A stretch of DNA of 64,000 bases from Rhodovulum sulfidophilum (GTDB taxonomy: Bacteria; Pseudomonadota; Alphaproteobacteria; Rhodobacterales; Rhodobacteraceae): positions 1 to 64,000 of the forward strand of contig QFPW01000019.1 of NCBI GenBank assembly GCA_003241785.1. Direction: 5' to 3'. The notes beneath the pieces are model-generated. The model did not search any database, was not told where the DNA came from, and worked only from the letters and a program-made list of their open reading frames with translations. Positions within the stretch are counted from its first letter, which is position 1, and the number at the start of each line of letters is the position of its first letter. Made by a program: the position numbers and the translations under genes. This document shows positions 26,973 through 35,250 of this stretch, in pieces.

Positions 26973-28642
26973 CGCAGCCCTTCAAGGAAGCGTTCGGTAT
27001 CGGCCGGATGGCGGTCGGGGACGCTGCGCAGCCATTCGGTCGCGGAGAAATCGGGGAAAGCGCGGCGGATCGCCTCCGCCGTGCGCCGCGCCGCCGCGTC
27101 GTCGCCCACCAGCGCGTAGCTCGCGGCGAGGATGCGGTTCGACAGATGCGGCCGCCGCATCCGGTGCACCGTCTTGATCGCGGTCTCGTAGTCCTCGCAG
27201 AAGAAATGCGCGTCGGCGAGATCCTTGAGATAGTGGTCCGACGCATAGGGATTGAGCCGGATCGCGCGCTCGAAGAGCGGGATCGAGTCCGGCGCCGAGC
27301 CGTTGTGCTTCAGCGCGTCGGCGTATTCCGCGAGGATGTCGGCGTCGCTCGGGTTGAGCTGCATCGCGCGGCGATAAGCCTCCAGCGAGCGATCGTGTTC
27401 GCGCCGGTAGAGCGCGACCCAGCCGAGACCCGCGTTCGCGCTCGCGTCGTTGATGTCGGACTCGACCGCGAGCAGCGCGAAGTTCTCCGCCTGATCGAGC
27501 GCCGCGCCCAGATCCTCGGCCCAGCGGTATTTCCACTGGAAGCCGTGGGCGCGCGAGATGCCCGACAGCGCCCGGGCGTAGCCGCGTTCCCGCGACACGG
27601 CCTGGTTGAAGTAGGAGATCGCCGTCAGGCAGCCGTTGGGATCGACGCGCAGGATCTCGTCGAGACCGCGGATGCAGAGCTCGTAGGCGGCGAGAGACTC
27701 GGGGTTGCGCGCCCGCACCCGGGCGCGCTCGATCTGGTCGATCTCGACCATCACCCCGGCGGCGCAGGCCGTGGCCATCTCGGCTTCGACGTCGAGCATC
27801 TCGTCGCAGCCGGCGTTGATCGTGTCGCTCCAGAGCACGCGATGGCTCTCGGCCTCGACGAGGTCGAACTTCAGCCGCATCCGCCCGCCGGTGACGAGCA
27901 GCGTGCCCTGCGTGATGTAGCGCGCCCCGAGGCGCCGGCCCATCTCGCTCGCCGTCATGCCGTGGACGACGAAATTCGAGGTGGTCGCATAGGCGATCAC
28001 GTCGAGCCGGCGGAACCGGGTCAGGTGGCTGATGATGTCGAGCGCGAGGCAGGTGGCGAGCACCGCGCCCGCCTCCTTGTCGCCGAGCACGTCGATCGGC
28101 AGGATCGCGATCGAGGGCGGCTGCGCCCCCGGCGCCTCGGTCGGCCGCTCGGCGGGGCGGATCTCGGTCACCGCCGGGGCGAGCTGCTCGTAGCGGTCGC
28201 GGAAGGCCGTGCGCTGGTCGCGCACCCATTCCTCGAATTCGGGATCGACGATGTCGAGCCCGTCGACGAATTCCGGCGGCTCGCCGGTCATCTCCCAGTC
28301 GCCGGGCGCGGGGTCGAGCCGCACGCGCACCTTGCGCGGGTCGAGCCCGAGGCCGCCGTGCTCCGACACGAGGCACTCCTTGCTGTCGCCGAGGATGCGG
28401 CGCAACCGCGCGAGTTCCTGGCGCAGGCTGTTGGCGCCGAGCTCGCTCGTCTGGGTGCTCCAGAGCTTGTCCTGGATCCAGGTCCGCGGCCGGCGATATT
28501 CCGGCGCGACGCCGAGGAGGGCGAGCAGTCCCTGCGCCTTGCGGCCGGTCGGCGTGACATCGGTTCCGTCGCCGCGAATCAAACGCAACCGCCCTGCAAG
28601 GCGGAGTTCCAGCTCGAACCCGGCGCTTTGGTAGTCGGCCAT
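26957..28642 (-). CDS. Winged-helix transcriptional regulator with TolB-like and TPR domains
   Basis: The 561-residue predicted cytoplasmic regulator has an N-terminal OmpR/BTAD-type winged helix ('TPTGRKAQGLLALLGVAPEY', then 'ELGANSLRQELARLRRILGD'). A TolB-like/adenylate-cyclase-associated domain follows from about residue 165 ('PSIAILPIDVLGDKEAG', 'GARYITQGTLLVTGGRMRL'), then TPR repeats from about 320 to the end ('AMQLNPSDADILAEYADAL'). This architecture is typical of one-component regulators of unknown ligand. It is convergent with the YcaO operon. ATG 28642 is chosen because the upstream extension looks noncoding. A weak promoter lies in 28660-28740. Whether it controls the YcaO genes or the amidase genes is unknown. 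Confidence 0.85.
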   Translation of the reverse strand: MADYQSAGFELELRLAGRLRLIRGDGTDVTPTGRKAQGLLALLGVAPEYRRPRTWIQDKLWSTQTSELGANSLRQELARLRRILGDSKECLVSEHGGLGLDPRKVRVRLDPAPGDWEMTGEPPEFVDGLDIVDPEFEEWVRDQRTAFRDRYEQLAPAVTEIRPAERPTEAPGAQPPSIAILPIDVLGDKEAGAVLATCLALDIISHLTRFRRLDVIAYATTSNFVVHGMTASEMGRRLGARYITQGTLLVTGGRMRLKFDLVEAESHRVLWSDTINAGCDEMLDVEAEMATACAAGVMVEIDQIERARVRARNPESLAAYELCIRGLDEILRVDPNGCLTAISYFNQAVSRERGYARALSGISRAHGFQWKYRWAEDLGAALDQAENFALLAVESDINDASANAGLGWVALYRREHDRSLEAYRRAMQLNPSDADILAEYADALKHNGSAPDSIPLFERAIRLNPYASDHYLKDLADAHFFCEDYETAIKTVHRMRRPHLSNRILAASYALVGDDAAARRTAEAIRRAFPDFSATEWLRSVPDRHPADTERFLEGLRRAGL

Positions 28643-28745
28643 CAGATCAATCCAAGAAAATCCGCGGAACGTAATTGTCCAACGGGACGGCAGGCGCTGG
28701 CAATCAAATCTTTGCCTCACCCCCGATCGTCAATACATATCCGAG

Positions 28746-28768
28746 CCGGAGCCAGAACTTGGCTCCGG
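28746..28768. terminator. Perfect hairpin between regulator and amidase genes
   Basis: CCGGAGCC and GGCTCCGG form an 8-base stem around AGAACTT, 108 bases beyond the acetamidase-family stop and about 100 bases upstream of the regulator start. There is no T run, so it may be a terminator for the amidase transcript or an operator. Apart from it and possible promoter hexamers, the gap 28643-28875 holds nothing I can name. Confidence 0.35.
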
Positions 28769-28875
28769 GACCAATGGTCGCAGTATACCCCCTCCGGCGC
28801 GGCCCGTCACCACGGGGCGCACCGGAGAGCGGCTTTTTCCCGCGCGCCGCCCGGCGCGGCGGCGTGGGGCCGAGG

Positions 28876-30327
28876 TCAGGCGGCGCCGGAGAAGATCTCC
28901 TTCTTCAGGATGCCGTGCACGCCCCAGTTGCCGTCCACCACCTGGGTGATGCCGAAATCGACGCCGATCGACATGAGCGAGATCGCCTCGTCCTCGGTCA
29001 GCCCCTTGGTCGTCATCAGGAAGTGGCGCATCTTGCGGAAGGCGTCGCGGAGCGCGAGATCGACCGAGGATTTCGAATAGATGTCCGACTGCGCGTTGGC
29101 CCCGAGATCCGCGAGATAGTTCGGATAGGAGAAGCCGTGCACCAGCCATTCGGTCTGGGTCTCGAGCATCGGGTAGTTCAGCTCCTCGAGCGGCGTCCCG
29201 GCGAGATCGGCCTTCTTGTGCAGCACGAGCTGGAAGGTGCCGGTCAGCGAGCATTCGATCGCCGTGCCGCAGAGCTCGCTGTCGCCCTGGCTCGCATGCG
29301 GGTCGCCGACCGAAAGCAGCGCGCCCGCGACCGAGACCGGGTAGTACATGACCGCGCCCTTGCCGATGCGCCAGTTGTCGATGTTGCCGCCGGTGTAGCT
29401 CGGCGGGATGGTGTCGACGAACTCGGCCTCGGCCGGCGCGAGGCCGAGCGTGCCGAAATGCGGCCGGATCGGCAGGCGGACGCCCTTGAGCACGTCGAAG
29501 TTGCGCGTGGTCTTGGTGTGATCGACCGGCACGCCGGGATAGTCGATCGTCGGATGCACGACGCCGAAGGGATCGGTCTGCGGCACCCATTTGAAATTGT
29601 AGACCGCCTCGGCCCAGCTCTTCGCGCCGGTGACGTCGACCTCGTAGATCGTGATCACCTCGCGCGGGACGCCGCCGAGCAGGTCGTTGTACTGGAAGCC
29701 CCAGTTCGCGGCGGCGTTCGACCCGAAGGCCTTGCCCGAGAAGGCCGCGTTGCCGGAGGGCCGCGGCTTCACGTCGAGGATGCGCACCTCGAGGATGTCG
29801 CCGGGCTCGGCGCCGCGCACGAAGACCGGGCCGGTCATGATGTGGACGCCCTGCCCCTCGCCCGAGCCCTTCTTGTAGACGGCGGGATCGGTCGAGCCGG
29901 CGCCGCGGCGGTCGACGCCCTTCTTGTCCTTGGTCCAGAGATAGACGCTCTCCGCGCCCTCGTCGCCCTGCACCATGCGCTCGAGGTCATCCGCCGCGTG
30001 ATGCGTCAGCGCCTCGATGGTCACGATGTCGCCGCTCTCGACCTCGACCTTCGGGGTCAGCGACTTGCTGAAATAGCCCCAGTGCACCGTGTCGGCGTTG
30101 GCGGGCAGGTAGTGATAGCTCGGCTGCGCCGGCGCCCTGGCCGCGGTCGCCTGGGCGAGCGCCGGGGTGACGAGACTGAGCCCGCCGGAGCCCCCGATCG
30201 CGGCGAGGCCGCCGGCGGCGAAAAGCGAGCCCTTCAGGAAGCCCCGGCGCTCGGCCGAGAGGTCCTCGCGGAACGCGCGGTAGTGTTCCTCGAACTGCGG
30301 ACAGGTGGCGTCGTCGCCGTGGCACAT
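28876..30327 (-). CDS. Tat-exported acetamidase/formamidase family protein
   Basis: This 483-residue member of the acetamidase/formamidase family hydrolyses a short amide to ammonia and the acid. The N terminus carries a twin-arginine signal ('RRGFLKGSLFAAGG', ending 'TPALAQA'), so the enzyme is probably periplasmic, unusual for a family normally found in the cytoplasm. Family motifs include 'NADTVHWGYF', 'VRGAEPGDILEVRILDV' and 'SVGDPHASQGDSELCGTAIE'. ATG 30327 has GGAG upstream. It is divergent from a second family member fused to an AraC regulator, with 189 bases between. The exact amide is unknown. Confidence 0.88.
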   Translation of the reverse strand: MCHGDDATCPQFEEHYRAFREDLSAERRGFLKGSLFAAGGLAAIGGSGGLSLVTPALAQATAARAPAQPSYHYLPANADTVHWGYFSKSLTPKVEVESGDIVTIEALTHHAADDLERMVQGDEGAESVYLWTKDKKGVDRRGAGSTDPAVYKKGSGEGQGVHIMTGPVFVRGAEPGDILEVRILDVKPRPSGNAAFSGKAFGSNAAANWGFQYNDLLGGVPREVITIYEVDVTGAKSWAEAVYNFKWVPQTDPFGVVHPTIDYPGVPVDHTKTTRNFDVLKGVRLPIRPHFGTLGLAPAEAEFVDTIPPSYTGGNIDNWRIGKGAVMYYPVSVAGALLSVGDPHASQGDSELCGTAIECSLTGTFQLVLHKKADLAGTPLEELNYPMLETQTEWLVHGFSYPNYLADLGANAQSDIYSKSSVDLALRDAFRKMRHFLMTTKGLTEDEAISLMSIGVDFGITQVVDGNWGVHGILKKEIFSGAA

Positions 30328-30382
30328 GGGAAGGATCTCCTCTGGTTGGAACCTCGGGTGATCTCGGGAGCAGTGGCAGCGG

Positions 30383-30403
30383 CCGCGCAACGCGGTTGCG
30401 CGG
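30383..30403. promoter_or_regulatory. Perfect palindrome in divergent amidase promoter region
   Basis: CCGCGCAAC and its complement GTTGCGCGG are separated by GCG. The site is 55 bases upstream of the Tat-exported amidase start and 113 bases upstream of the fusion gene. It could be an operator for either direction or a leader hairpin. Confidence 0.45.
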
Positions 30404-30428
30404 ACTGTCGCCCTCAAGGCAAGATTTT

Positions 30429-30443
30429 GGTCACCTGCGGTCA
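30429..30443 (+). promoter_or_regulatory. Tandem GGTCA direct repeat, possible AraC-type site
   Basis: Two GGTCA elements start 10 bases apart (30429 and 30439), that is, on the same helix face, as is usual for AraC-family half-sites. A TAGAAT hexamer at 30466-30471 could be the -10 of the fusion gene. The assignment is tentative and rests on spacing only. Confidence 0.3.
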
Positions 30444-30516
30444 AGGCGCCGGCCGCGACCGCGGATAGAATGCGCTGACCGATCCGAACGCCCGAATCGT
30501 AGGCAGGCACATCACG

Positions 30517-32859
30517 ATGAACATCGCCCGCGTCTCCGCCGACGCCTTTCCCGTCGCCGAACAGCGCCGCGCCTGGCTCGCCGCGCTCGACCAGCTCGCG
30601 CTCAGCGCCGAGACGCCCGGCACCGCCGCGCCGGTGCCGGGCTGGATCGCGGCGCGCGCCACCGCCTCGGGGGCGCGGATCGCGATGCTGGTCGGCGGGC
30701 CGCAGGTCCTGCGGCCGCGCGCGCTGCCCGCCCCGACGGCGCCCGTCCTGATCGCGCTCGTCCTGCGCGGCCGGGCGCGGCTGGTCGCCGACGGGCGGCG
30801 GACCGAATGCGCGGCGAACGACATCCTGGCGCTCGACGCCGGCGCGGACTGGCGGCTCGAGGCGCGCACCGATATCGAGCTCGTGGCGCTCGCCCTGCCC
30901 CGGGGGCCGCTCCTGTCGCGGCTGGGGCGGAATTCCGGCGGGCTCGGCGCCGGGGTGCTCGGCGCCACGGTCGCGGCGCTGGCGGCGAAGCCGCTCCTGC
31001 GCACCGTGGCGCAGAACTTCGCCGAGGCCGATCCCGCCGATCTCGCGGCGATCGAGATGGCGCTGACCGAGCTCGTCTCGAGCGCGCTCCTCACCGAGAC
31101 GCTGGCCCCGGACGGCGGGCTGACCCAGACCCAGGCCGAGCATTTCCGGCGCGTCGCGGCGGCGATCGACGCGCGGCTGACCGAGCCCGAGCTCAGCGTC
31201 GGCGAGATCGCGCGGCGGGAGGGCTTCTCGGTGCGCTACCTGCAGCGGCTGTTCGCCCGCCGCGGCGAGAGCTTCTCCGACTACCTCCGCCGCGAGCGGC
31301 TGGAGCGGTGCCGCGCCGATCTCGCCGATCCGAAGCGCGCGCGCGAAAGCGTCGCGACGATCGCCCAGCGCTGGGGCTTTCGCGAGCAGGCGCATTTCAC
31401 CCGCGCCTTCGGGGCCGCCTTCGGCCTCACCCCGACCGAGGCGCGCCGGCCGGCCGATCCGGGCGCGCCGGGACCCGCCTTCCGCGGGCGGCCCACCGGC
31501 CCGCGCCGGAGCAAGGCGGCGCGCGTGCCCGCCGCGCCGCCTTGCCCCGGCGCGACCAGCGCGCCCCGTCCGGCCGCGCCCGACCGGCACCATCTGCCCG
31601 CGCACGCGGGAACGGTGCACTGGGGCTATCTCAGCCGGGCGCTGCCGCCCGCGCTCCGGGTCGAGCCGGGCGCGATCGTCACGGTCGAGACCCTGACCCA
31701 GCACGGCGGCGACGATCTCGCGCGGTTTGTGACCGGCGATCCCGGCGCGGAGAGCGTCTTCGCCTGGACCGCCGCGCACAAGGCGATCGACCGGCGCGGC
31801 GCGGGGCCGATGAACGCGGCGATCTTCGGCCGGGGCGCGGGCGAGGGTTTCGGCGTCCATATCTGCACCGGCCCGATCCATGTCCGGGGCGCCGAGCCGG
31901 GCGACGTGCTCGAGGTCGAGATCCTCGACCTCGCGCCCCGCCCCTGCGCCAATCCCGCCTTCGCGGGCAAGGCCTTCGCCTCCAACGTCTCGGCCTGGTG
32001 GGGCTACCAGTACGACGACCTGCTGGGGCCGGGCGACAAGCGCGAGACGGTGACGATCTACGAGATCGACCTCGCGGACCCGAGCCACGCCCGCGCGCTG
32101 CACAGCTATCGCTGGACGCCGCAGACCGACCCGTTCGGGGTGCGGCACGCGACGATCGACTATCCCGGCATCCCGGTCGATCCCAACTCGGTCGAGCGGC
32201 GGGACGGCGTGCTCACCGGGGTCACGGTGCCCGCGCGGCCGCATTTCGGCTTCGTCGGCGTCGCCCCGCGCGAGGCGGAGATCGTCGATTCGATCCCGCC
32301 CGGCTATTTCGGCGGCAATCTCGACAACTGGCGCATCGGCAAGGGGGCGCGGATCTTCCTGCCGGTCGCGGTCGAGGGCGCGCTGCTCTCGGTCGGCGAC
32401 GGCCATTTCGCCCAGGGCGACGGCGAGATCAACGGCACCGGGCTCGAATGCTCGCTGACCGGCACGCTGCGCCTCGCGCTGCACAAGGCGGGCCAGCTTC
32501 CGGCGCATCTGCGCGGCCTGCCGGCGCCGCTCCTCGAGACCGGGGAGCACTGGATCGTGCAGGCGTTCAGCTTCCAGAACCACCTGCGCGACCTCGGCCG
32601 CGACGCGCAATCCGAGGTCTACGCGCGCTCCAACGTCGATCTCGCGCTGCGCAACGCCTTCCGCCAGACCCGGCGCTTCCTGATGGAGGCCTTCGACCTC
32701 GCCGAGGACGAGGCGCTGTCGCTCATGTCGGTCGGCGTCGACTTCGGCGTCACCCAGGTCGCCGACGGCAATTTCGGCGTCCACGCCACGATCGCCAAGG
32801 CGCTGTTCGCCGGGCGCGCGCCTCAGCCACGCAGTGCGGCGGCGGGCGACTGGCGGTAG
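30517..32859 (+). CDS. AraC-type regulator fused to acetamidase/formamidase domain
   Basis: One uninterrupted 780-residue frame encodes two normally separate proteins. Residues 1-200 are an AraC-type sensor region. Residues about 225-310 are the double helix-turn-helix ('SVGEIARREGFSVRYLQRLF', then 'IAQRWGFREQAHFTRAFGAA'). A Pro/Arg-rich linker (about 310-357) leads to a full acetamidase/formamidase domain (about 358-770) with 'HAGTVHWGYLSRAL', 'VRGAEPGDVLEVEILDL' and 'NFGVHATIAKALF'. That domain resembles the divergent Tat-exported enzyme along its whole length. There is no signal peptide, so it is cytoplasmic. It may act as an amide-binding or amide-hydrolysing regulator. The 3' end overlaps the convergent permease by 37 bases. 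Confidence 0.9.
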   Translation: MNIARVSADAFPVAEQRRAWLAALDQLALSAETPGTAAPVPGWIAARATASGARIAMLVGGPQVLRPRALPAPTAPVLIALVLRGRARLVADGRRTECAANDILALDAGADWRLEARTDIELVALALPRGPLLSRLGRNSGGLGAGVLGATVAALAAKPLLRTVAQNFAEADPADLAAIEMALTELVSSALLTETLAPDGGLTQTQAEHFRRVAAAIDARLTEPELSVGEIARREGFSVRYLQRLFARRGESFSDYLRRERLERCRADLADPKRARESVATIAQRWGFREQAHFTRAFGAAFGLTPTEARRPADPGAPGPAFRGRPTGPRRSKAARVPAAPPCPGATSAPRPAAPDRHHLPAHAGTVHWGYLSRALPPALRVEPGAIVTVETLTQHGGDDLARFVTGDPGAESVFAWTAAHKAIDRRGAGPMNAAIFGRGAGEGFGVHICTGPIHVRGAEPGDVLEVEILDLAPRPCANPAFAGKAFASNVSAWWGYQYDDLLGPGDKRETVTIYEIDLADPSHARALHSYRWTPQTDPFGVRHATIDYPGIPVDPNSVERRDGVLTGVTVPARPHFGFVGVAPREAEIVDSIPPGYFGGNLDNWRIGKGARIFLPVAVEGALLSVGDGHFAQGDGEINGTGLECSLTGTLRLALHKAGQLPAHLRGLPAPLLETGEHWIVQAFSFQNHLRDLGRDAQSEVYARSNVDLALRNAFRQTRRFLMEAFDLAEDEALSLMSVGVDFGVTQVADGNFGVHATIAKALFAGRAPQPRSAAAGDWR

Positions 32860-34049
32860 GCGATGGCGGCGGGGATCAGCGCGCAGATGCCGGCGGCGAG
32901 GAGGAGGCCGAGAAAGAGCGTCGCGTCGCCCGGACCGAACTCGACCGGGAAGGCGAGCCCGCTCGCGGCGGTGAGGCGCGCGGCGATCAGGCGCGCCGCG
33001 ACATAGCCGAGCACGATCCCGGCCGCGATCCCGGCGGCGGCGAGCGCCACGACCTCGATCCAGACGATCGCGAAGACCGCGCTCCGCGCGGCGCCGAAGG
33101 CGCGGAGCGCGCCGATCTGGCGGTGACGCTGCACGACATGGATCACCGCGACGAGCAGGATCGCGGCGGCGACCAGCGCCTGCGCCGCGAGCGCGATGGC
33201 GCCCACCACCGCGCGGGCGTCGCCGAGCGTGCCGTAGAGCCGCGTCAGCACCTCGGCCGGAAAGACCGCGATCGTCTGCTCGGCGCGATAGTCCTGGCGC
33301 AGGTTGTAGGCGTCGGCGATCGCATGGCCGCGCACGACGATGGCGGGCAGGCCCGGCGCGCCGGGATCGGCCAGCGCCTCGGGCCGGATCGGCGCCCCGG
33401 CGTCGAGCGCCGCGTGGTCGTGCTCGTGGTCGTGCTCCCCCTCCCCGGCGTCGAGACCGTGCGTCCGCCAGACCGCTTCGATCGGAACCAGGATGGCGCG
33501 GTCCCAGGGCGAGCCGGTGCGCGCGAGCCGCCCGGTCACGGTGTAGGTCGTCTCTTGGTGCACCTCGCCCTCGCTCGCGAGCTCGGCGTGGACGGGGTGG
33601 AAGGTCGCGCCGGGATCGAGCGGCACGTCCGCGCCGACGACCGCGTCGCCGAGCCGCGCGAAGGTCGCGCCCGAGGCGAGGCCGCCCAGCCCGTCGACCA
33701 GCGCCTGCGAGGTCCCGACTACCGGGCGCCCCTCGTACTGGTCGCCGAAGCCGACCGGCGCGGCCCAGGCGACGCGCGGGTCGTCGATGAGCCCCGCCAG
33801 GACCGAGCCCGGCATCAGGGGCAGCGGCGCGGGCTGGAGGAAGACCGACGACAGCACGAGCTGGGTCTCCGAGCCCGGCGCGCCGATCACGAGGTCGAAG
33901 GCGTTTGCGGCGCGGGCGCTGCCGAGCCGGAGCGCGCGTTCCTGCAGCGTGACGACGAGGCCGAGCGCGGTGGCGCAGGCGACGATCAGCGCGATCGCGA
34001 GCGCGCCGGGCCAGCCGCGGCGCAGATCGGCGAGGATGAAGCGGAGCAT
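32823..34049 (-). CDS. ABC transporter permease (FtsX/MacB-like) with His-rich loop
   Basis: This 408-residue FtsX-type permease has one N-terminal membrane helix ('ALAIALIVACATALGLVV'), a large extracytoplasmic domain (about residues 40-265) and three C-terminal helices. The large domain contains 'EGEHDHEHDHAALD', a metal-binding-looking stretch. It is encoded just after its ATPase, so the two form one complex, probably acting on envelope lipids, lipoproteins or metal homeostasis and not as an importer. The stop overlaps the convergent fusion gene. Confidence 0.85.
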   Translation of the reverse strand: MLRFILADLRRGWPGALAIALIVACATALGLVVTLQERALRLGSARAANAFDLVIGAPGSETQLVLSSVFLQPAPLPLMPGSVLAGLIDDPRVAWAAPVGFGDQYEGRPVVGTSQALVDGLGGLASGATFARLGDAVVGADVPLDPGATFHPVHAELASEGEVHQETTYTVTGRLARTGSPWDRAILVPIEAVWRTHGLDAGEGEHDHEHDHAALDAGAPIRPEALADPGAPGLPAIVVRGHAIADAYNLRQDYRAEQTIAVFPAEVLTRLYGTLGDARAVVGAIALAAQALVAAAILLVAVIHVVQRHRQIGALRAFGAARSAVFAIVWIEVVALAAAGIAAGIVLGYVAARLIAARLTAASGLAFPVEFGPGDATLFLGLLLAAGICALIPAAIAYRQSPAAALRG

Positions 34050-34059
34050 CGGGATCCTC

Positions 34060-34725
34060 TCAGGCGGCGACCCGGCCGTCGGCGATGGTGATCACGCGGC
34101 CGAGCCGCGCGATCAGCCGGGGGTCATGCGTGGCGACGACCAGCGTCGCGCCGAATTCGTCGGCGAGCTCGGAGAGGAGCGCGCCCACCGCCTCGCCCGC
34201 CTCGGCGTCGAGGCTCGCGGTCGGCTCGTCCGCCACGAGGATCGCGGGTTTCGCGATGAGCGCGCGGGCGACCGCCACGCGCTGCATCTGGCCGCGCGAC
34301 AGCGTCTCGACCCGCTGCCCGGGCCGGGGCACGCCGGTCCGCGCCAGGAGCGCGAGCGCGGCCTCCCGCGCGCCGGGGGCGAGGCCGCGCCAGCGCAGCC
34401 GGCCGGGCAGGAGCACGTTCTCGAGCGCCGTCAGCCCCGGGAAGAGATGGAAGTCCTGCATGACGAGCCCGATGTTGCCCGCGCGCCAGCGGTCGCGCGC
34501 GCCCTCGCCGAGCGTGGCGAGATCGGTGCCGTCCCAGTCGACGCGCCCCGAGGGCACCCGGGCGAGGCCGGTCATCATGTTGAGAAGCGTGGTCTTGCCC
34601 GATCCCGACGGCCCCCGGATCGCGACGCGCGCGCCCGCCGGCAGGTCGAGCTCGGGGATGTCGAGCGCGGGCTGGTCGAGGCCGGGATAGCGCACGACCA
34701 ATCCCCGGATGCTGAGCCGCGCCAT
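34060..34725 (-). CDS. ABC transporter ATP-binding protein (LolD/MacB-like)
   Basis: The 221-residue ATPase of the LolD/MacB class has Walker A 'GPSGSGKTTLLN', Q-loop 'IGLVMQDFHLFPGLTALEN', a signature drifted to 'LSRGQMQRVAVARAL', and Walker B 'ILVADEPTASLD'. It pairs with the FtsX-like permease 10 bases downstream. The small exported protein gene ends 4 bases upstream of its start, so the three are one operon. Confidence 0.9.
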   Translation of the reverse strand: MARLSIRGLVVRYPGLDQPALDIPELDLPAGARVAIRGPSGSGKTTLLNMMTGLARVPSGRVDWDGTDLATLGEGARDRWRAGNIGLVMQDFHLFPGLTALENVLLPGRLRWRGLAPGAREAALALLARTGVPRPGQRVETLSRGQMQRVAVARALIAKPAILVADEPTASLDAEAGEAVGALLSELADEFGATLVVATHDPRLIARLGRVITIADGRVAA

Positions 34726-34729
34726 GCGC

Positions 34730-35188
34730 TCAGGCGCGCCCGAATTTCGCGCCGACGATGCGGACCTGGCTGACGAAGCCGGTCTCGGGATCGGTCCAGG
34801 AGCCGAGCTCGAGCTCGCCCCGCACCTCGATCTCGGCGTTGGCCTGCTCGAAGGTCTGGGCGCGGTCGAGATAGACGACGACGATGTCGGGCGGCCAGTC
34901 GGCGTCCGAGGAGCAGAACGGGCAGAGCGCCATCGGCCGCTTGGTCAGCACGAAGAAATTCGCCTCGGCCTTGAGCGGCGGCGCCATGAAGCCCTTCATG
35001 CGCACCGGCCGGCCCTTCAGCTCCACGAGCTTGTCCGAGAAGCTGAGGCCGAGCACGCTCACCTTGCCGTAGAGTTCGTCGAAGGCGAGCGATCCCGCGT
35101 CCTCGGCGCTCGCGGCGGGGCCGATCGCCAGGCAGGCGGCGGTGGCGAGGAGGAAGAAGCGGCGGTCGGCGCGGATCATGGCGGGCAT
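34730..35188 (-). CDS. Small exported protein, DUF3299-like
   Basis: This 152-residue protein has a signal peptide ('FFLLATAACLAIGPAASAED') and a small OB-fold-like body: 'VELKGRPVRMKGFMAPPL', 'LTKRPMALCPFCSSDADWP' and 'IEVRGELELGSW'. The pattern resembles DUF3299-type proteins that sit next to FtsX-like ABC transporters. The CPFC pair could bind a metal or form a disulfide. It is the first gene of the ABC operon. ATG 35188 and ATG 35179 are both possible starts. Function is unknown. Confidence 0.72.
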   Translation of the reverse strand: MPAMIRADRRFFLLATAACLAIGPAASAEDAGSLAFDELYGKVSVLGLSFSDKLVELKGRPVRMKGFMAPPLKAEANFFVLTKRPMALCPFCSSDADWPPDIVVVYLDRAQTFEQANAEIEVRGELELGSWTDPETGFVSQVRIVGAKFGRA

Positions 35189-35206
35189 CCCGGAAGAAAC
35201 GAAAGA

Positions 35207-35233
35207 CGCACCCCGGAGCCGGTCCGGGGTGCG
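35207..35233 (-). terminator. Rho-independent terminator of the alkaline phosphatase gene
   Basis: An 11-base perfect stem (CGCACCCCGGA and complement) with a 5-base loop lies 17 bases after the phosphatase stop. On the minus strand it is followed by a T-rich stretch (TCTTTCGTTTCTTC). It separates the phosphatase from the downstream ABC operon. Confidence 0.8.
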
Positions 35234-35250
35234 CGAGGCCGTGGCGAGGC

